Source: Verrucomicrobiota bacterium
GTDB taxonomy: Bacteria > Verrucomicrobiota > Verrucomicrobiia > Opitutales > Oceanipulchritudinaceae
Assembly: GCA_021208135.1 (NCBI GenBank)
Contig: JAJOKB010000067.1
Span: forward strand, 1-57,340
DNA: 57,340 nt
Direction: 5' to 3'
A model generated the notes under the pieces. It made no database searches, was not told where the DNA came from, and was given only the letters and a program-made list of their open reading frames with translations. Position numbers and translations under genes: made by a program. Of the stretch, positions 1-12,100 are shown one piece after another. Each line of letters opens with the position of its first letter. Positions within the stretch are counted from its first letter, which is position 1.

Positions 1-882
1 CTTTAAAAAACCAAAAAACGTGCCCACGAACACTTCCCGGAATGGGTGTGGAGTCAGGATCAAAAGGTCCACTTTCTCGAGAACAAGGATGGAGCCAAGG
101 GACTATACATTCACGACTGGTTGACCGACCGTGCTGTTGACTTCATTCATGCAGCCAAGGAAGATACGCGTCCCTTTTTCCTGTATCTCGCCTACACGCT
201 GCCGCACTCGGATTTGGCTGTCCCTGACGACCAGGTTTTGAGAGGAGATGGACCGAATGCAGTTTTTGCTGCCATGGTCGAGCGATTGGATAAAGACATC
301 GGTCGTTTGCGCGACTATCTCCGGGAACTGGAACTTGCCGACAATACTCTGGTCATTTTTACTGCCGACAACGGTCCACACAGCCAACAAGGCAAAAGCA
401 ATGACTATTTCCGCGCTTCCTACCCTCACCGTGGTGAGAAAAGGGATTTATTGGAGGGCGGTATCCGTGTGCCATTTCTGGCGGTTTGGCCTGGTTCCAT
501 TGTGCCCGGCAGCCGCTCCGCCCATGTTTCGGCATTTTGGGACTTCATGCCCACGGCCTGTGACTTACTGGGAATAGCCCCACCGGAAGGTATCGATGGC
601 ATCTCCTATTTGCCGGCGTTACTCGGTATGCCCAACAGACAACACACCTACCTGTATTGGGAATTTTTGCACAAAAATGATGCCAGGCAGGCTATCCGGT
701 TTGGCGATTGGAAACTGCTTATTCAAGGCAACGTTGGTCCGCAACTGTTTCATTTACCTACCGATCCTGCGGAAATGCGCGACTTGGGGGACAGCTATCC
801 CGTTATCAGGTCCGCCTTGCTTGAGGCACTGCCCCATCTGCGCGAACCGCATCCTTTGTTCCCTTTTACTCCACGATTCTAA
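1..882 (+). CDS. Sulfatase, C-terminal part (5' end outside window)
   Basis: This is the C-terminal half of a secreted S1-type (formylglycine) sulfatase, which removes sulfate esters from glycans. Visible family marks are the PFFLYLAYTLPH block, the FTADNGPH motif whose Asp-Asn pair binds the active-site metal, and the RDLLEGGIRVPF segment, followed by the usual small C-terminal subdomain. The catalytic Cys-x-Pro-x-Arg motif lies upstream of the window, so activity cannot be judged. In-frame homology (KKRAHEHFPEWVW) starts around base 15, but the same frame has a stop at bases 4-6 in an A-rich stretch, so the window edge is either frameshifted or poorly read. A GH2 glycosidase begins 6 bases after the stop, which suggests one operon for a sulfated polysaccharide. 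Confidence 0.85.
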
Positions 883-888
883 ATTTCT

Positions 889-3800
889 ATGAACAAGACA
901 ATTTGTACCATAATGGCTTTGCCCTTAATACTGATCAACGTCGCCCAGGGATCGCAGGTTCAGGAGATACACTCCCCGCGTTCAGTGGTTCCCTTCGATT
1001 CAGACTGGGCGTTTCAGTATTTTCCCGAGAGTTCCGTTCCTGAATTCGCTGCTGCAGTCAAGTATGATGATTCTTCATGGGCACCGGTGGCCACCCCCCA
1101 CACTTGGAGCACTTTTGAAACTACCGGTGATATTCATCCGTTTATCATGGAGGCTTCAGAGCGGCGCGATCCTTACTGGTGGCGCGGTTGGGGCGTTTAC
1201 CGCAAACAATTTTTTGTGGGTGAGGAATGGGGGCAAAAGAGGATTTTTATCGAGTTCGATGGGGTGCAAAAGTACTCCAGAGTGTATCTTAACGGTCACT
1301 TCCTCGGAGAGCATAAGGGCGGTTATACCGGTTTTTCATATGACCTGACCCAATTTTTGCACTTGGACGGCACAACGCCAAATGTGGTGGTAGTCGTCGT
1401 ATCCAATCGTCGGGATGACCTGGTCGGTGGCATTCCTCCTATGACTGCTGGTAATTTTAATGTTTATGGAGGTATTTATCGTCACGTTCGGATTGTTGCC
1501 ACCGATGAGATTTACTATCCTTTTGAGGGCTCTGCCCAACATCAGGGAGGTATCTTTTGGCAAACTCCCATGGTCAACGAACGCCGCGCTACCGTGCGTA
1601 TCGATGGCTGGTTGATGAACGTTCGCAGTGAGCCAGCATCTGTTGAGGTGACAACGGAGATTTTGGATCCGCAAGGTGCCGTCGTTGCCACCGTCTCCAC
1701 ACCTGTATCGCTTGCCCCTTCTCAAATTACGCAGTACCAGGTGCAAAACATTTCTATTCCGCAGCCTTTGCTTTGGAGTCCGGAAACGCCGAATGTGTAT
1801 GGTATCCGCTCAACAGTGATTGAAGCGGGCGTCGTGCGCGATCAACACAGGGCACCATTGGGTTTAGATGGTACCGCTGGGATCACGCTACCAATACCCT
1901 CTATTGGAATGGAAACCCGATTGTCATCAATGGCACCAATCGCCATCAGGAGTATCCATGGATAGGGGATGCCATGCCCCATTGGATGCACCTCCGGGAC
2001 ACTTTGGATATGCGCAACAATCTGGCGCACAATTTTACCCGCACTGCCCACTATCCTCAGGACCCGTATGTTTATCACCTGTCAGATGAACTGGGTCTGA
2101 TCACCGTTGCCGAAGTGCCTAACATCAAGTCACTCGCCTTCGGAAAAGATATTCAGTTCAACAACGTGTTGGAGATGGTCAGGCGGCTGCGCAACCATCC
2201 ATCGATCTTTATGTGGTCGGTTGGCAATGAAACTGACAGCGCTGCTGACAGTGCCTGGGTTGCCGCTGAAGATCCGACCCGTTACATCCACCAGCGCAAA
2301 ACTGAAAACTTTGGTCTTCATATTGACCATGATCATACCAATCTGGATATGGAAAGTCTGCTCCGCGTCACGGTGCGCGATGGTACACCAGAGAGGTTAA
2401 GGATTTGCAGCCAGAGGACTCAGAATTCCTGCCAAAAAGCGGGCAGGAAACCGGAACAGAAGAGTGGCAACACATTCAGGCACGTGTTCAGGATGCGAGC
2501 ATTCGTGGTATCGTGAATGCTCAGGGAGTCGCCTGGCTGTACGCGGATCACGGTGCAGACCGCAACTACCGCAATTCACCGCTTCAGAATGTCAATGCCA
2601 AGGGCTGGGTGGATTTGTACCGAATTCCTAAATACATGTACTATCTCTGGCAGGCCAACTGGCTGGAGCGTCCCATGATTTATGTCCGTCCGTTCTATTG
2701 GCAAAACCAGTTTGTCGGACAACTGCGCCCCATCCAGGTGGATTCCAATGGCGATGAAGTGGAACTGTTTGTCAATGGCATCAGTCTGGGGAGAAAATCC
2801 GTCAACACCGCGAATTTCCAGACAGTCGAGTATCTCGATGTACCTGTCCAGCCCGGTGTCATCGAAGGGATTGCTTTCAAGTCTGGAGTTGAAGTTGCCA
2901 GACAACAATGGACCATGCCAGGACCAGCTGCCGCAGTGCAACTCAGAGCCTCGCATGCATCCATGCCTGCTGGTCGCCACGGTCTCATTGAGGTGATTGC
3001 CACTATTGTAGATGCCGACGGGCACCCGGTGCTCGGAGCCAGACCCGACTTGCATTGGAGTGTGGAGGGTGCTGCTACGCTGGTCGGACCTGCCCTTTGG
3101 ACTCGATGATTTTGACAAAAACCTGGATATCAGTGGTCCATGGTATATCGATACGCCGGTAGCCAACCTGATCCGCTCCACCCATCAAGCAGGCGATGTC
3201 ATCGTCAGAGTCAAGGCGGAGGGCCTGAAGACCGGAACGGTCAAGCTGAAGTCGGTTGTTGAGGCACACCCGGCTTCGCCGATCACCGTTGTCCCGCTAT
3301 TGCCCGATGGGCGCATGGCAGTTGCCCGCAAGCCCGGTTTTGAGCAACCCATGGCCAGAGTGCAGGTGTTGGAACGGCGCTCAGGGGATAATGTCCGGTT
3401 TGCTTCCGGGCCCAATCAAAGAGATGAAATCAGTGCATGGGTTGCAACACTCCATGCCTCTCCTGTCCCTGATGATGCCGCTTTCCGGTCGTTGGTGCGG
3501 AGAATCCACGACAACGTCCTGCGCACGGGTGGAGAACTCATCATGGAGACTACAACTTTCAGGTGGACCAGTACAACGACTTCAGATCCATCGAACGTTT
3601 TCTGGCAGATTTACCCAAACACCCGGCTTACAAAAGTCAGTGGGTAGAATTGCTTTACGCAGGGTTCTACCAGTTAGGACGGCCCATTGACCTGGAAAAA
3701 TGGGAGGCTTTTTTCCGCTCCATTCCGGTCGAAGGTCGTTTCGTTGTGACCACTTTTCATCACAATCCCAATGAGGGTATTCACGACGAATATCGGCGCA

Positions 3801-4042
3801 CTGAGTATTTTCACCGTGTGCGTGCTCCTTCGCTCCAAGATTTACTCGTTCATTTTGATCCAGACTGGGCGTCTTTGGATCCTCAACAACAGGGTCAATT
3901 TATCGCCTATCTGGTATCCATCAATCCAGCGCTGCAAATCGCAGGCTCGGATATCGAACGACCTTCCTCAACCCGTTTTCGTATCTGGGTCCCTTCTTTG
4001 GAGGCCCTCCAGTCTGCTGTTAACTTGTCCGCAAATCCGTAA
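889..4042 (+). pseudogene. Secreted GH2 beta-galactosidase-like glycosidase, broken by four frameshifts
   Basis: A glycoside hydrolase family 2 protein of about 1050 residues if the frames are joined. It opens with a signal peptide (MNKTICTIMALPLILINVAQG) and a jelly-roll sugar-binding domain, followed by an immunoglobulin-like domain and a TIM barrel. The barrel carries the acid/base motif VGNET near base 2225, and a GQETGTEEW segment near 2445 may hold the nucleophile; Ig-like and tail domains follow. The protein passes through five reading-frame segments, with shifts near 1858, 2340-2400, 3100 and 3545. Correcting one base at each point restores conserved sequence: a missing T near 1858 gives GFRWYRWDHATN, and a missing G near 3547 gives MEDYNFQVDQYNDF. 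It is either a decaying gene or an intact gene with sequencing indels. It lies just after a sulfatase and before a PEP-CTERM gene. Confidence 0.75.
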
Positions 4043-4054
4043 TACTCAATCACA

Positions 4055-4794
4055 ATGAAAAACCCATCACGCTTAGTTAAGTTCGGCGTAACTGCCCTCG
4101 CCATGTTCTCAGGTGCTTATTCCGCTATTGGCTACGGTTTGGTCGTAGCGCCTGGGACTCATTCGATAACAATCCCAATTATGTCGCTGGATCTCATCTG
4201 GTCGATCAAACCCTCGCTCCAGCCGGTACACGTTTCGGATTGGTGTTTAACGTGACCACGGATAAAGGTTCCACGGTAAAACAGGCCTCACGGCAATCCA
4301 CAGATGGCACCTTTGGTCCGGCCACCAATCTCACGACATGGGACGGAAATCCAATTTCCGCCAACACTGCGGAGAATTCAGCCTTGCGCATCAATAACAA
4401 TGAATCGCTCAACCTGACCTTTAACAATTCCTCCGGAGCGCCAGTACAATTATCGTATTTTCTATTTGATTACGGTAGATCCAACAATACCGCGCCGGCG
4501 ACCATTTCATTGACCTTCATAGACTCTAATAATCAGGAAACCTTATTGTTTTCCGACAGCAATACCCCAAACACCGGGAGTATTGGCGACTATTCCGATT
4601 TTGCCGTCAATCTCAGCAGCTACACTATTGCCGCTGGCGATTTTTTCACGCTGCGTCTCACTGCCACCAACGGCAGCAGTGGTGGCAATATCGACAACAC
4701 CGCACTGACTGTGATTCCTGAGCCATCCACCTATGTGGCCATTTTCGGTCTGCTGGTGTTTGCAATGACAATTGCACGTCGGCGCACGAAATAG
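4055..4794 (+). CDS. PEP-CTERM sorting-domain protein, one frameshift
   Basis: A secreted surface protein of about 245 residues. It starts with a signal peptide (MKNPSRLVKFGVTALAMFSG) and ends with the exosortase recognition tail: an IPEPSTYVAIFG motif, a hydrophobic helix and a basic RRRTK end. The middle is a beta-rich Asn/Thr/Ser domain whose ligand I do not recognise. The frame shifts near base 4139; one more T in the GGTTTGG run would join the two parts as FGRSAWDSFDNNPNYVAGS. It lies 12 bases after the GH2 gene and is closed by a strong terminator, so it probably ends the sulfatase-GH2 operon. Exosortase substrates are usually cleaved at the PEP motif and moved to the envelope or exopolysaccharide. 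Confidence 0.8.
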
Positions 4795-4830
4795 TAATTG
4801 CTTGCGATTTAGGCCAGTTGAGGGGATCCA

Positions 4831-4862
4831 AGCCCTCCTTCGAGCGAAGGAGGGCTTTTTAT
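4831..4862 (+). terminator. Rho-independent terminator after the PEP-CTERM gene
   Basis: Inverted repeat AGCCCTCCTTC / GAAGGAGGGCT with a 4-base loop, followed by TTTTT. It sits 37 bases after the PEP-CTERM stop. Its T run overlaps the stop codon of the convergent ligB-like gene. Confidence 0.9.
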
Positions 4863-6064
4863 TTCCCAGTCACTGCCTTCTGGTCCAGTAGAATCGCAGG
4901 TACTATACCTCCACCCAGATGAATCCGAATTATGGATCCAGGTTGGAGTCCGTGATTTTCCACAATTTGCCTGCTGTGTAAGGACACCCGGTGCACTGTT
5001 ACTCCTTCCAGATTCACCGGTCTTATGTGCGCAACAGGAGTGATGCGTCCTGTTGCTCCTGTACTCTCCACGATGCTTTGAATTTCAGTAACGGCGGTTT
5101 CTCCAGGATACTTCCAGGCCGCAGCCCAACGCGGTGCCCGTGCGGTATGTCCCAATTGTTCCTGTTGATTGCGCGCCTCGACTTTGATCACCAGTCCATC
5201 CGTAGGATAGTTGAGACGGTGCCGTAATTCGGCAAACTGAGAGACCTTTTTCAGTACCTCATCCTTAGCAAGGTGTTCCCAGGAGGGTTTGGGCACGGCA
5301 AAGCCCAAACTCTCAAGCCATTGAATGGTTTCGCTCTGCGACTCGGGCTCCCAATGTCTTGGTGCTGAACGAAGTTCAAAGGCCACGAAACTCACTGTTT
5401 TTTCAGGCAATGTCCCGATATCATTCACTCTCAATAGCGCCGCCACTGCATGACGTGGTAATGGATATGGATGGGCCTTCATCGCACTGCGCCAATCGTT
5501 GATGCGCTCAAATTGCGCCAGTGTCGCATATAGCTCCCCACGCACTTCCACAACTTGCCAATTTTGCAGTGCCGGAATGATTTCCGGTATAGCGCTCACC
5601 CGAAGCACATTCGCCGTCACTACACGACCTTCGCGACCATCCCCTCGGGTTAATGCATACGCCAGTTCACCTCGTTTATAAACCAGACTCAATGCCACAC
5701 CATCGTACTTTGGTTCCAATCGGAATCTTTCAGGTGCAACGCCCCGCCGCTCCATGCGTCCCAAAAAGCGGTGCCAATCAACTTCCGTATGCAACTTTTC
5801 CAGGGACAACATCGGCGTCCTGTGCGCCACCCGGTCTGTCCATTCAGCCTCAATGTCTCCAGCACGCCATTGTCTGCCTGTCAGGTCACGCCACTCAGCC
5901 GCAAGTGCATCGTACTCACTGTCACTGATCTCAGGACTGAGTTCTTCCCAATACAGCCTATCATGCCGGTTCAGCTCGCCCCTCAACCAGGCAACTCGAT
6001 CAGGGGCCGCCGCACCACCACAATGCGCTACACAAATGACGATTGTTATCAAAAATCTAATCAT
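4859..6064 (-). CDS. ligB: LigB-like NAD+-dependent DNA ligase with signal peptide
   Basis: A 401-residue NAD+-dependent DNA ligase, much shorter than LigA (about 670). It has the nucleotidyltransferase core: motif I KYDG (about residue 118, adenylated Lys), VVEVRGELY, motif IV DGLVIKVE and motif V AAWKYP. The OB-fold follows (GATGRITPVAHI...VHRVSLHS). It stops before the zinc finger, helix-hairpin-helix and BRCT domains. The N-terminus is a clear signal peptide (MIRFLITIVICVAHCGGAAA). As I recall, E. coli LigB has the same architecture: an export signal, ligase core and no C-terminal domains. A role outside the cytoplasm, such as work on incoming or biofilm DNA, is only inferred; NAD+ supply there is unclear. 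The frame is intact. It is convergent with the operon before it and has no obvious functional partner. Confidence 0.88.
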   Translation of the reverse strand: MIRFLITIVICVAHCGGAAAPDRVAWLRGELNRHDRLYWEELSPEISDSEYDALAAEWRDLTGRQWRAGDIEAEWTDRVAHRTPMLSLEKLHTEVDWHRFLGRMERRGVAPERFRLEPKYDGVALSLVYKRGELAYALTRGDGREGRVVTANVLRVSAIPEIIPALQNWQVVEVRGELYATLAQFERINDWRSAMKAHPYPLPRHAVAALLRVNDIGTLPEKTVSFVAFELRSAPRHWEPESQSETIQWLESLGFAVPKPSWEHLAKDEVLKKVSQFAELRHRLNYPTDGLVIKVEARNQQEQLGHTARAPRWAAAWKYPGETAVTEIQSIVESTGATGRITPVAHIRPVNLEGVTVHRVSLHSRQIVENHGLQPGSIIRIHLGGGIVPAILLDQKAVTGK

Positions 6065-6156
6065 AACATAGATATGTCATGACAGAGGTTGGCTGGACGT
6101 CAATTGCTAACTATAAAAAGATTGTATTTTGTTGTGAGTGGGCGTTGGCGGAGGGC

Positions 6157-9100
6157 TCAATCATTCAGGGAAATGGCGATCCTGAGGAAGAGGGGAGTGT
6201 TGGGTGTGGTTGAGAAGGAAGACTGGAAATAGTAGAATTCGCTATCTTGCTGAATGAGCGAGATATTGGCTGAACTGACCGGGTGCCAAGAGAGCAAGTC
6301 TGCGGACCACTGAGGCGTGAGGTTCCAATGGAGGGCGAATTTATTAACGCGATAAAGCAGACTTAAAGTGCCATCGGGTAGTGCGCTAATTTCGACAGCG
6401 TCATTAATGGAGCCGTAGCCTGGTGTAAGGCCGAAGAGATAGCTTTCGATGTTGGTGACAGCTGATCCGCCCGGACGGTCCATGGGTCCGGATTCATGTT
6501 CTGGTACGTGAGGGAAAGAGGCGATCCATGCTTCGAAGCTGTGAGGATCACCAGGTTCGTTCCCGGCGTCGAGCGTACCGATGGTGGCAAAAAATCCTTT
6601 TCCATCGCCGCCGGTGGGTTCGGCTTGGATGGGATTAACGGTGTGCAAACGGTACTCACCTTGAAGTGGCGCAACAGTACCACCCCACGCTATTCGGTTG
6701 TTTGAATTGCCTGGAAATTGTCGTACTGCAACTGCATTGGTTTCGCCGAAGCTAAGTCTGGTTATATATTCTCTGGTGGTGAAGTCTGGAGACATAACCA
6801 AAAGGTATGCACCTCCGGTATAGTATTCAGGTTCAAACGGATTGAAAGCGGTGGTTTCTGATGTCGGGGAAAACAGGTTCGTTCCAGGGATGGGCAGTCC
6901 GAAAAAGGACATGCCCCCCAGATAAACTCTGCCATCGGAATCCGCCTGAATATCACCCCGTTCGACTCTGGTTGCGCTTCCACTGTTGTCGCTGTTGCGA
7001 CGGGCGGTGAATTCTTTAATGGCCAAAGCCTCGCCGGTGAGTGGGTTGAATCGGCCAAACACTGTTTTATGTTCAGCTGCTGTGTTGAAGAAGGAGTGAA
7101 ATGCGTCTCCCCCAATAACGGGTGCTGGTTGGGTTAAATCAAAAGGGTTGTAGCGAAACTGATGATTGCCACCTGCTGATTCAAACGCGACATAAAGCAA
7201 TCCGTCGGCGCCAATGGAACAGCGTAACCCGCGTGTATCAGCCATATTGTTGGTCCAACGATTGAGATGAAGGTCGGGATCACTGAGATTATTGTCGGCT
7301 GTTCCTGGAGTGGCGCTGTTGGAAACGGGCCATCCATAAGCCCGGTAAACCAGATTGCCGGAGAAGTCACGTGCTCTGATAAAGGCGACCTGTACGGGGG
7401 TGTTGGGACCATAGTCTGTGCCGCCATGGGCGAATGCCTGACGCCACCCTGTGTGAATGATCAAGTCGATGTCTTGATCCCGGTAGATAGCCACATCCTG
7501 GGTATTCTCGCTGCCTGCAAAAGACCCTAGCAGGGAACCGTCCGCTGCGTACACTGTAAGCGTGCCCGGACCGGCAGCAGAATCCACATTCGCGCCAGGA
7601 TTGGAAGGCCGGAGTACAACAACTGTTCCGTCTTTCCAGGAATCAACCCGATAAGAGAAGCCATCTTGAGCGAGTCTGGACCAAATCAATACTGGATTGT
7701 TGGAATCTGAGACATCCAATTTCAGTAGTCCTGCATCCCAGGCGGCAATGTAGATCCGGTCATTGTCATCGATAGCTATGTCTACCACGCTGTTTGACAC
7801 TCGGGTCGCACTGAGCAGGGTCCTGCCGTCTTCAGCAAATAATAGTAGAGTTCCCATGCTTTCAGAGGTAGCGCCGTTGAGCAGAATAGGACTTACGCCT
7901 GCCGGGTTGGATCCGCTAATGTTGGCTATCATCGCTAATCTTCCATCTGATAGAAATCGCATACCTCTGACCGCATCCCCCTGGCCGGATCCACTCAGCC
8001 ATGTGGCATGTTCAATCTCGTATTCCTGATATCCGCTGATCACTTGTATGGTAAAACTTTGGTGCGCAGTTCTTGTGTCGTCGGCGGTAGCCAGCAATTC
8101 TACTGAACTAGTGCCGATTTGCGCAGGTGCAGTCCCCTGGAGTAAAGCTTGACCATTACCCTGATCCACCAAAGTGAGCCAGTACGGAAGTTGGGATGCA
8201 CTCAGTGTGAGGTTAGCACTATTTAAGGGATCCATCATCTGAACAATGTATGAGTACTGCTCTCCTGCCACAACTTGCGTAACCGGGGCCGAAGTAAAAA
8301 CAGGAGGCGTTGAAGGTGGCGTTTGATTTGTGCTGAGACTAACGTTCGATACCGTGAAGTTACCTTTTGCCACCAGTGCCAGCGCATTGATGGTGGTTGG
8401 ACCGCCTTGGGCGAGATTATAGGTGGATGTTACGGTAGCAAATCCGCTTGTAGAGGAATTCGTCCAACCTATGGAGTCGATTGTGCCGCTGCTTGTTCCA
8501 TCGGATCGCGCTGTCCTGAATGTGGATGACAGCCTAATTTGGGTCTCTGAAATCCGTGTCAGCATGAGGCTTGCAGCCCCCGATTGAAAGTCTTGATTGA
8601 GGGCTGCCCTGTGTCCTCCGGTAATTTGTCCTCCATTACCATCAATTTGGGCCGTATCCGATGACCAATTGCGCTCGCGATCCATCAGCGGTTGGGAACC
8701 TTGTCCTTGCCTGTAAACGCCGAAATTGACACTGCCATTGCTGTTGCGGGTGCCGATGGCGTGAAAGTAGCCTTCCCAAGTGTCCGTAATGTGAACTTGT
8801 CCGTCAGTTGTAACATTATCGCCTTGGAAAAAGCCAAACATTACCTGCTGCCTTGCGTTATTTGATCCTCCTCCTGACCAGTTGAAATCGATGCGCACAT
8901 AGTCGCCGATTTCGGAAAGGTTGTGATTGTCGAAGCTTTTGACAAGTCCTTGATAGGCATCGTTTCCACTATGCGCAAATTGACCGCTGGAGCTGTTATA
9001 GGTGCCGGAGTTGATGGCAAATAGTTCTGTTTGAGGCTGCTGCGGCGGCGGTTCCGTAGGATCCGTTGGATCTGTGTTGTCATTCTCCAGCACAGTCAAG

Positions 9101-12100
9101 TCAGCGGGGTCACTGATGATTGTACCGCTTTCATTGGCAACGACGACATCGAAAATAGCAGAATCCGTCAGTGCGACAGCGGCAATCGTGTAACTGCTGG
9201 AGTTCGCATCAGAAATGGCGACTCCGTTCTTGCGCCATTGGAACGTGGGTGTGGGGTGGCCCACTGCGCCCACTGTGAAAGTTGCTGAATCGCCCTCCTG
9301 AACCGTCAGGGATTGAGGCTGGGATAGAATGATAGGGGGGCTGTCCTGGGTCGGATCGACCCCCAGAACTTCAACATAGTCAAGGTAGAAATGCCCCCTC
9401 GATTCAGAAAGGTTGGGGTAGGGGCGAGGCAGTCCTGATGCTGGTGGCCTGTTGCTTATCACGCGAAAACGCACAGTGTGTTCGCCATAGGGCAGGACGC
9501 CGGTGGAGTACACTTTGCGTTGAAACATGTGTCGCAGGGGCATACCAAAAACCGCAACCGGTGTAGACATGTCGTTTATAAATACCTCACATACCACGAA
9601 TTGCGAAGACGACCCTCCTTCGAATACGTCAGCTGCAAACACATCCAGCTGGATACCTGTGAAAGTTACTTCGAATTGCCCACGGGGTCGAAAATAGTCA
9701 TTGGTCTTGTGAACCGAATTTAGATAAGTATCATCAGGCAGATATTGCACTCCGCCCAGCAGTGCTTTGTCGCTCAGATTATACTGCACCATGTCGGAGT
9801 AAGTGAGGCGTGGATCCATATTGCCAATACGTGTACGCTCCACCCCATACATAACCTCAATTCTATTACTGACAATCGTATGCTCTCCCACCGTTATTTC
9901 GGCATGTAAAGAGTGCTTGCCGTAAGGTGCTTCGGTCCAATCATAAATCAAGGTTTGACTGCCGCTGACGGAGGCAATCTCAGTACCATTGGCGAAAAGC
10001 CTTAACGCATTGATTCCGGTATTTGAGAAATCAGCACCCCGGACTTTGATAGACAAAGGACCGTCGCCCGGAATGGTGGCACCGTGTGCGGGCCAGGTAA
10101 CTTCAGCTGCCGCCACTTCACCCTGCAGTCGATGTTCCAACTGCGCCGCATGCAAATCCAGAATGGCAGGAACTGTGTTGGGCTCGACGATCAGAGTCCC
10201 CTTGAATCCATCGGTGACTCCACGTGCATTGATAAAGCCATTGTCGATCGGTCCGCGCACTCCTACCAACGCGCCATTGGGCATCATTTTGGGCATGTTT
10301 ACCCAGGTGCCTACCTCCACGTCCAGATTCCAGTGTACCGCACGCCGACCCAACGCAGGTCCTGCCTTGGCGTTGCCACCCTGTTCGGCTGTATTGCGGA
10401 TAAGTACCTGATTGGTGTGAATGATATCAAATGGTACCGCACGGTGGTAATCAAAACAACCGTGTTCCATATATATGTCTTTAAATACATTGCCCGATGT
10501 AAGCCACTCATTGAGCAAACCCATGTGGCCACGCATTCTAGGATAGGATTCCAGTGGTACCAGAAAACGGACGCCCTCGATTAAATTGTCAGCTGACTCC
10601 ACTCGTGAGTTGATCAAGTTGTGTACAGAGCGATTGGTTTCATTGCGAATGGTGACGTCTGAAATGGTTAGATTTTTACACGCCGATGAGACCACTGACA
10701 GGTGATTATCAATAGTTTCAAGGTCGCGTACCCAGCCATTGACTACGCGATTCATATGCACTGCGGTAAAGCCGCCACTGAATTTTTCCCGCCAATCCTC
10801 TATTGAAGGGTATACAACGAGATCATCGATCAGCAACGTCTTTTCGTTGTTTATCGTACCACCATTGATCCTGAATGTAATCTGCATGGTGGGATTATCG
10901 TTATTTTTTGCATAGAGCCCAAACTCTACCCAGTCGGTGTTGGTAAGATTAGCTGTGTTTACAAAATTCCGGTGACTGGTCACTCCATCTATCAATATTG
11001 AATATGAGCTGGCAGTCCCAAGCTTCGCGCGAACCGTCACATAGATGTTTTGCCAATTGGGCAGATTACTGAGGGTGTAGGTGATGGATCCGTTGGATGC
11101 GGTTTGCGTAACTGTTGCAATTCTTCCGCCGTTTAATCCTTCTCCTCCATCTGTCAGGGTGGCGTTGGTCGCTGTCCAGCCAGCTGTGCTGAAAGCACCG
11201 TCCTGTTCAAATTTGAAATTACCTGAATATGGGGAACCATCAATGTATTCAATGGTGTTAAAACCTCTCACGGTGAGGTGTTCCACGCCAACATTTCGCA
11301 GGTGCGAGCCCATCGCATACACTTGGCAGCCCCAATTTATACCATCGCTGCTACCATCTTTTATGGCAACCCTCAATGGCTGCCGCAATGTGATGGTGTT
11401 GCCATTCACCGCAGCAACTTCCACTGGCCACTGATACCTGTTGTACAGCGGCGGCCTCAACCATTCGGAAGATCCCGCCTGATGCCAGTTTTGGATACTC
11501 CAGGATGGATAATCGGCCAATTCGTGTGGCAGCGAAAGCTCATTGTCCAGCTGCCAGTGCAATACGATCATCTGACCAGGCTGAATTTGACTGGCGTCAG
11601 TCAATGTAAGACTCGTCGCGCCCCGAGGGTATTCGCCTACAATATCGGCCAACTTCTCTGCGCGCCGCCAATATTCCCAAGGATGTGGATCATTGCCGTT
11701 ATAGTTACCTCCGATTCGCTGGTTGTGCTCCCAAGAATCCCAGGGAATAAAGTCAAAGGTATCCAGCCCGCGGTGCCGGTTGATGAATGTATCCTCGATC
11801 GGGCTAATCCAGATGTGTCCTCCTGTCCACGACCAGGGTGTAAAGTCTGTGTTGCGGTACGTGAGCAGGCTTTCCAGATTGTTGTTGAACTCAAGAATGG
11901 TGGCTGCCGTTGACCCCACTTTTTCTTCCGTACCCATTCCCCTCAGCACGACACCGCTGTGGCGAATGAATAACATACCTTCGAATTCATAGCGTCCGGC
12001 AGGCGCCAAAACCGCGCCTCCACCCTGGGTTCCAGCGTGATCGAGTGCAGCTTGAAAGGCATGCGTATTGTCAAAACCAGGTATCGGTTGAGCCCCAAAA

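Noticed and set aside
1336-1746. Antisense and alternate-frame ORFs across the window, for example this minus-strand frame inside GH2
   Set aside because: They overlap conserved coding sequence on the other strand, lack domain features, and show no ribosome site or neighbour logic.
3012-4042. Independent ORFs downstream of the GH2 core
   Set aside because: They continue the same protein in other frames with conserved domain order, so they were merged into the GH2 entry.
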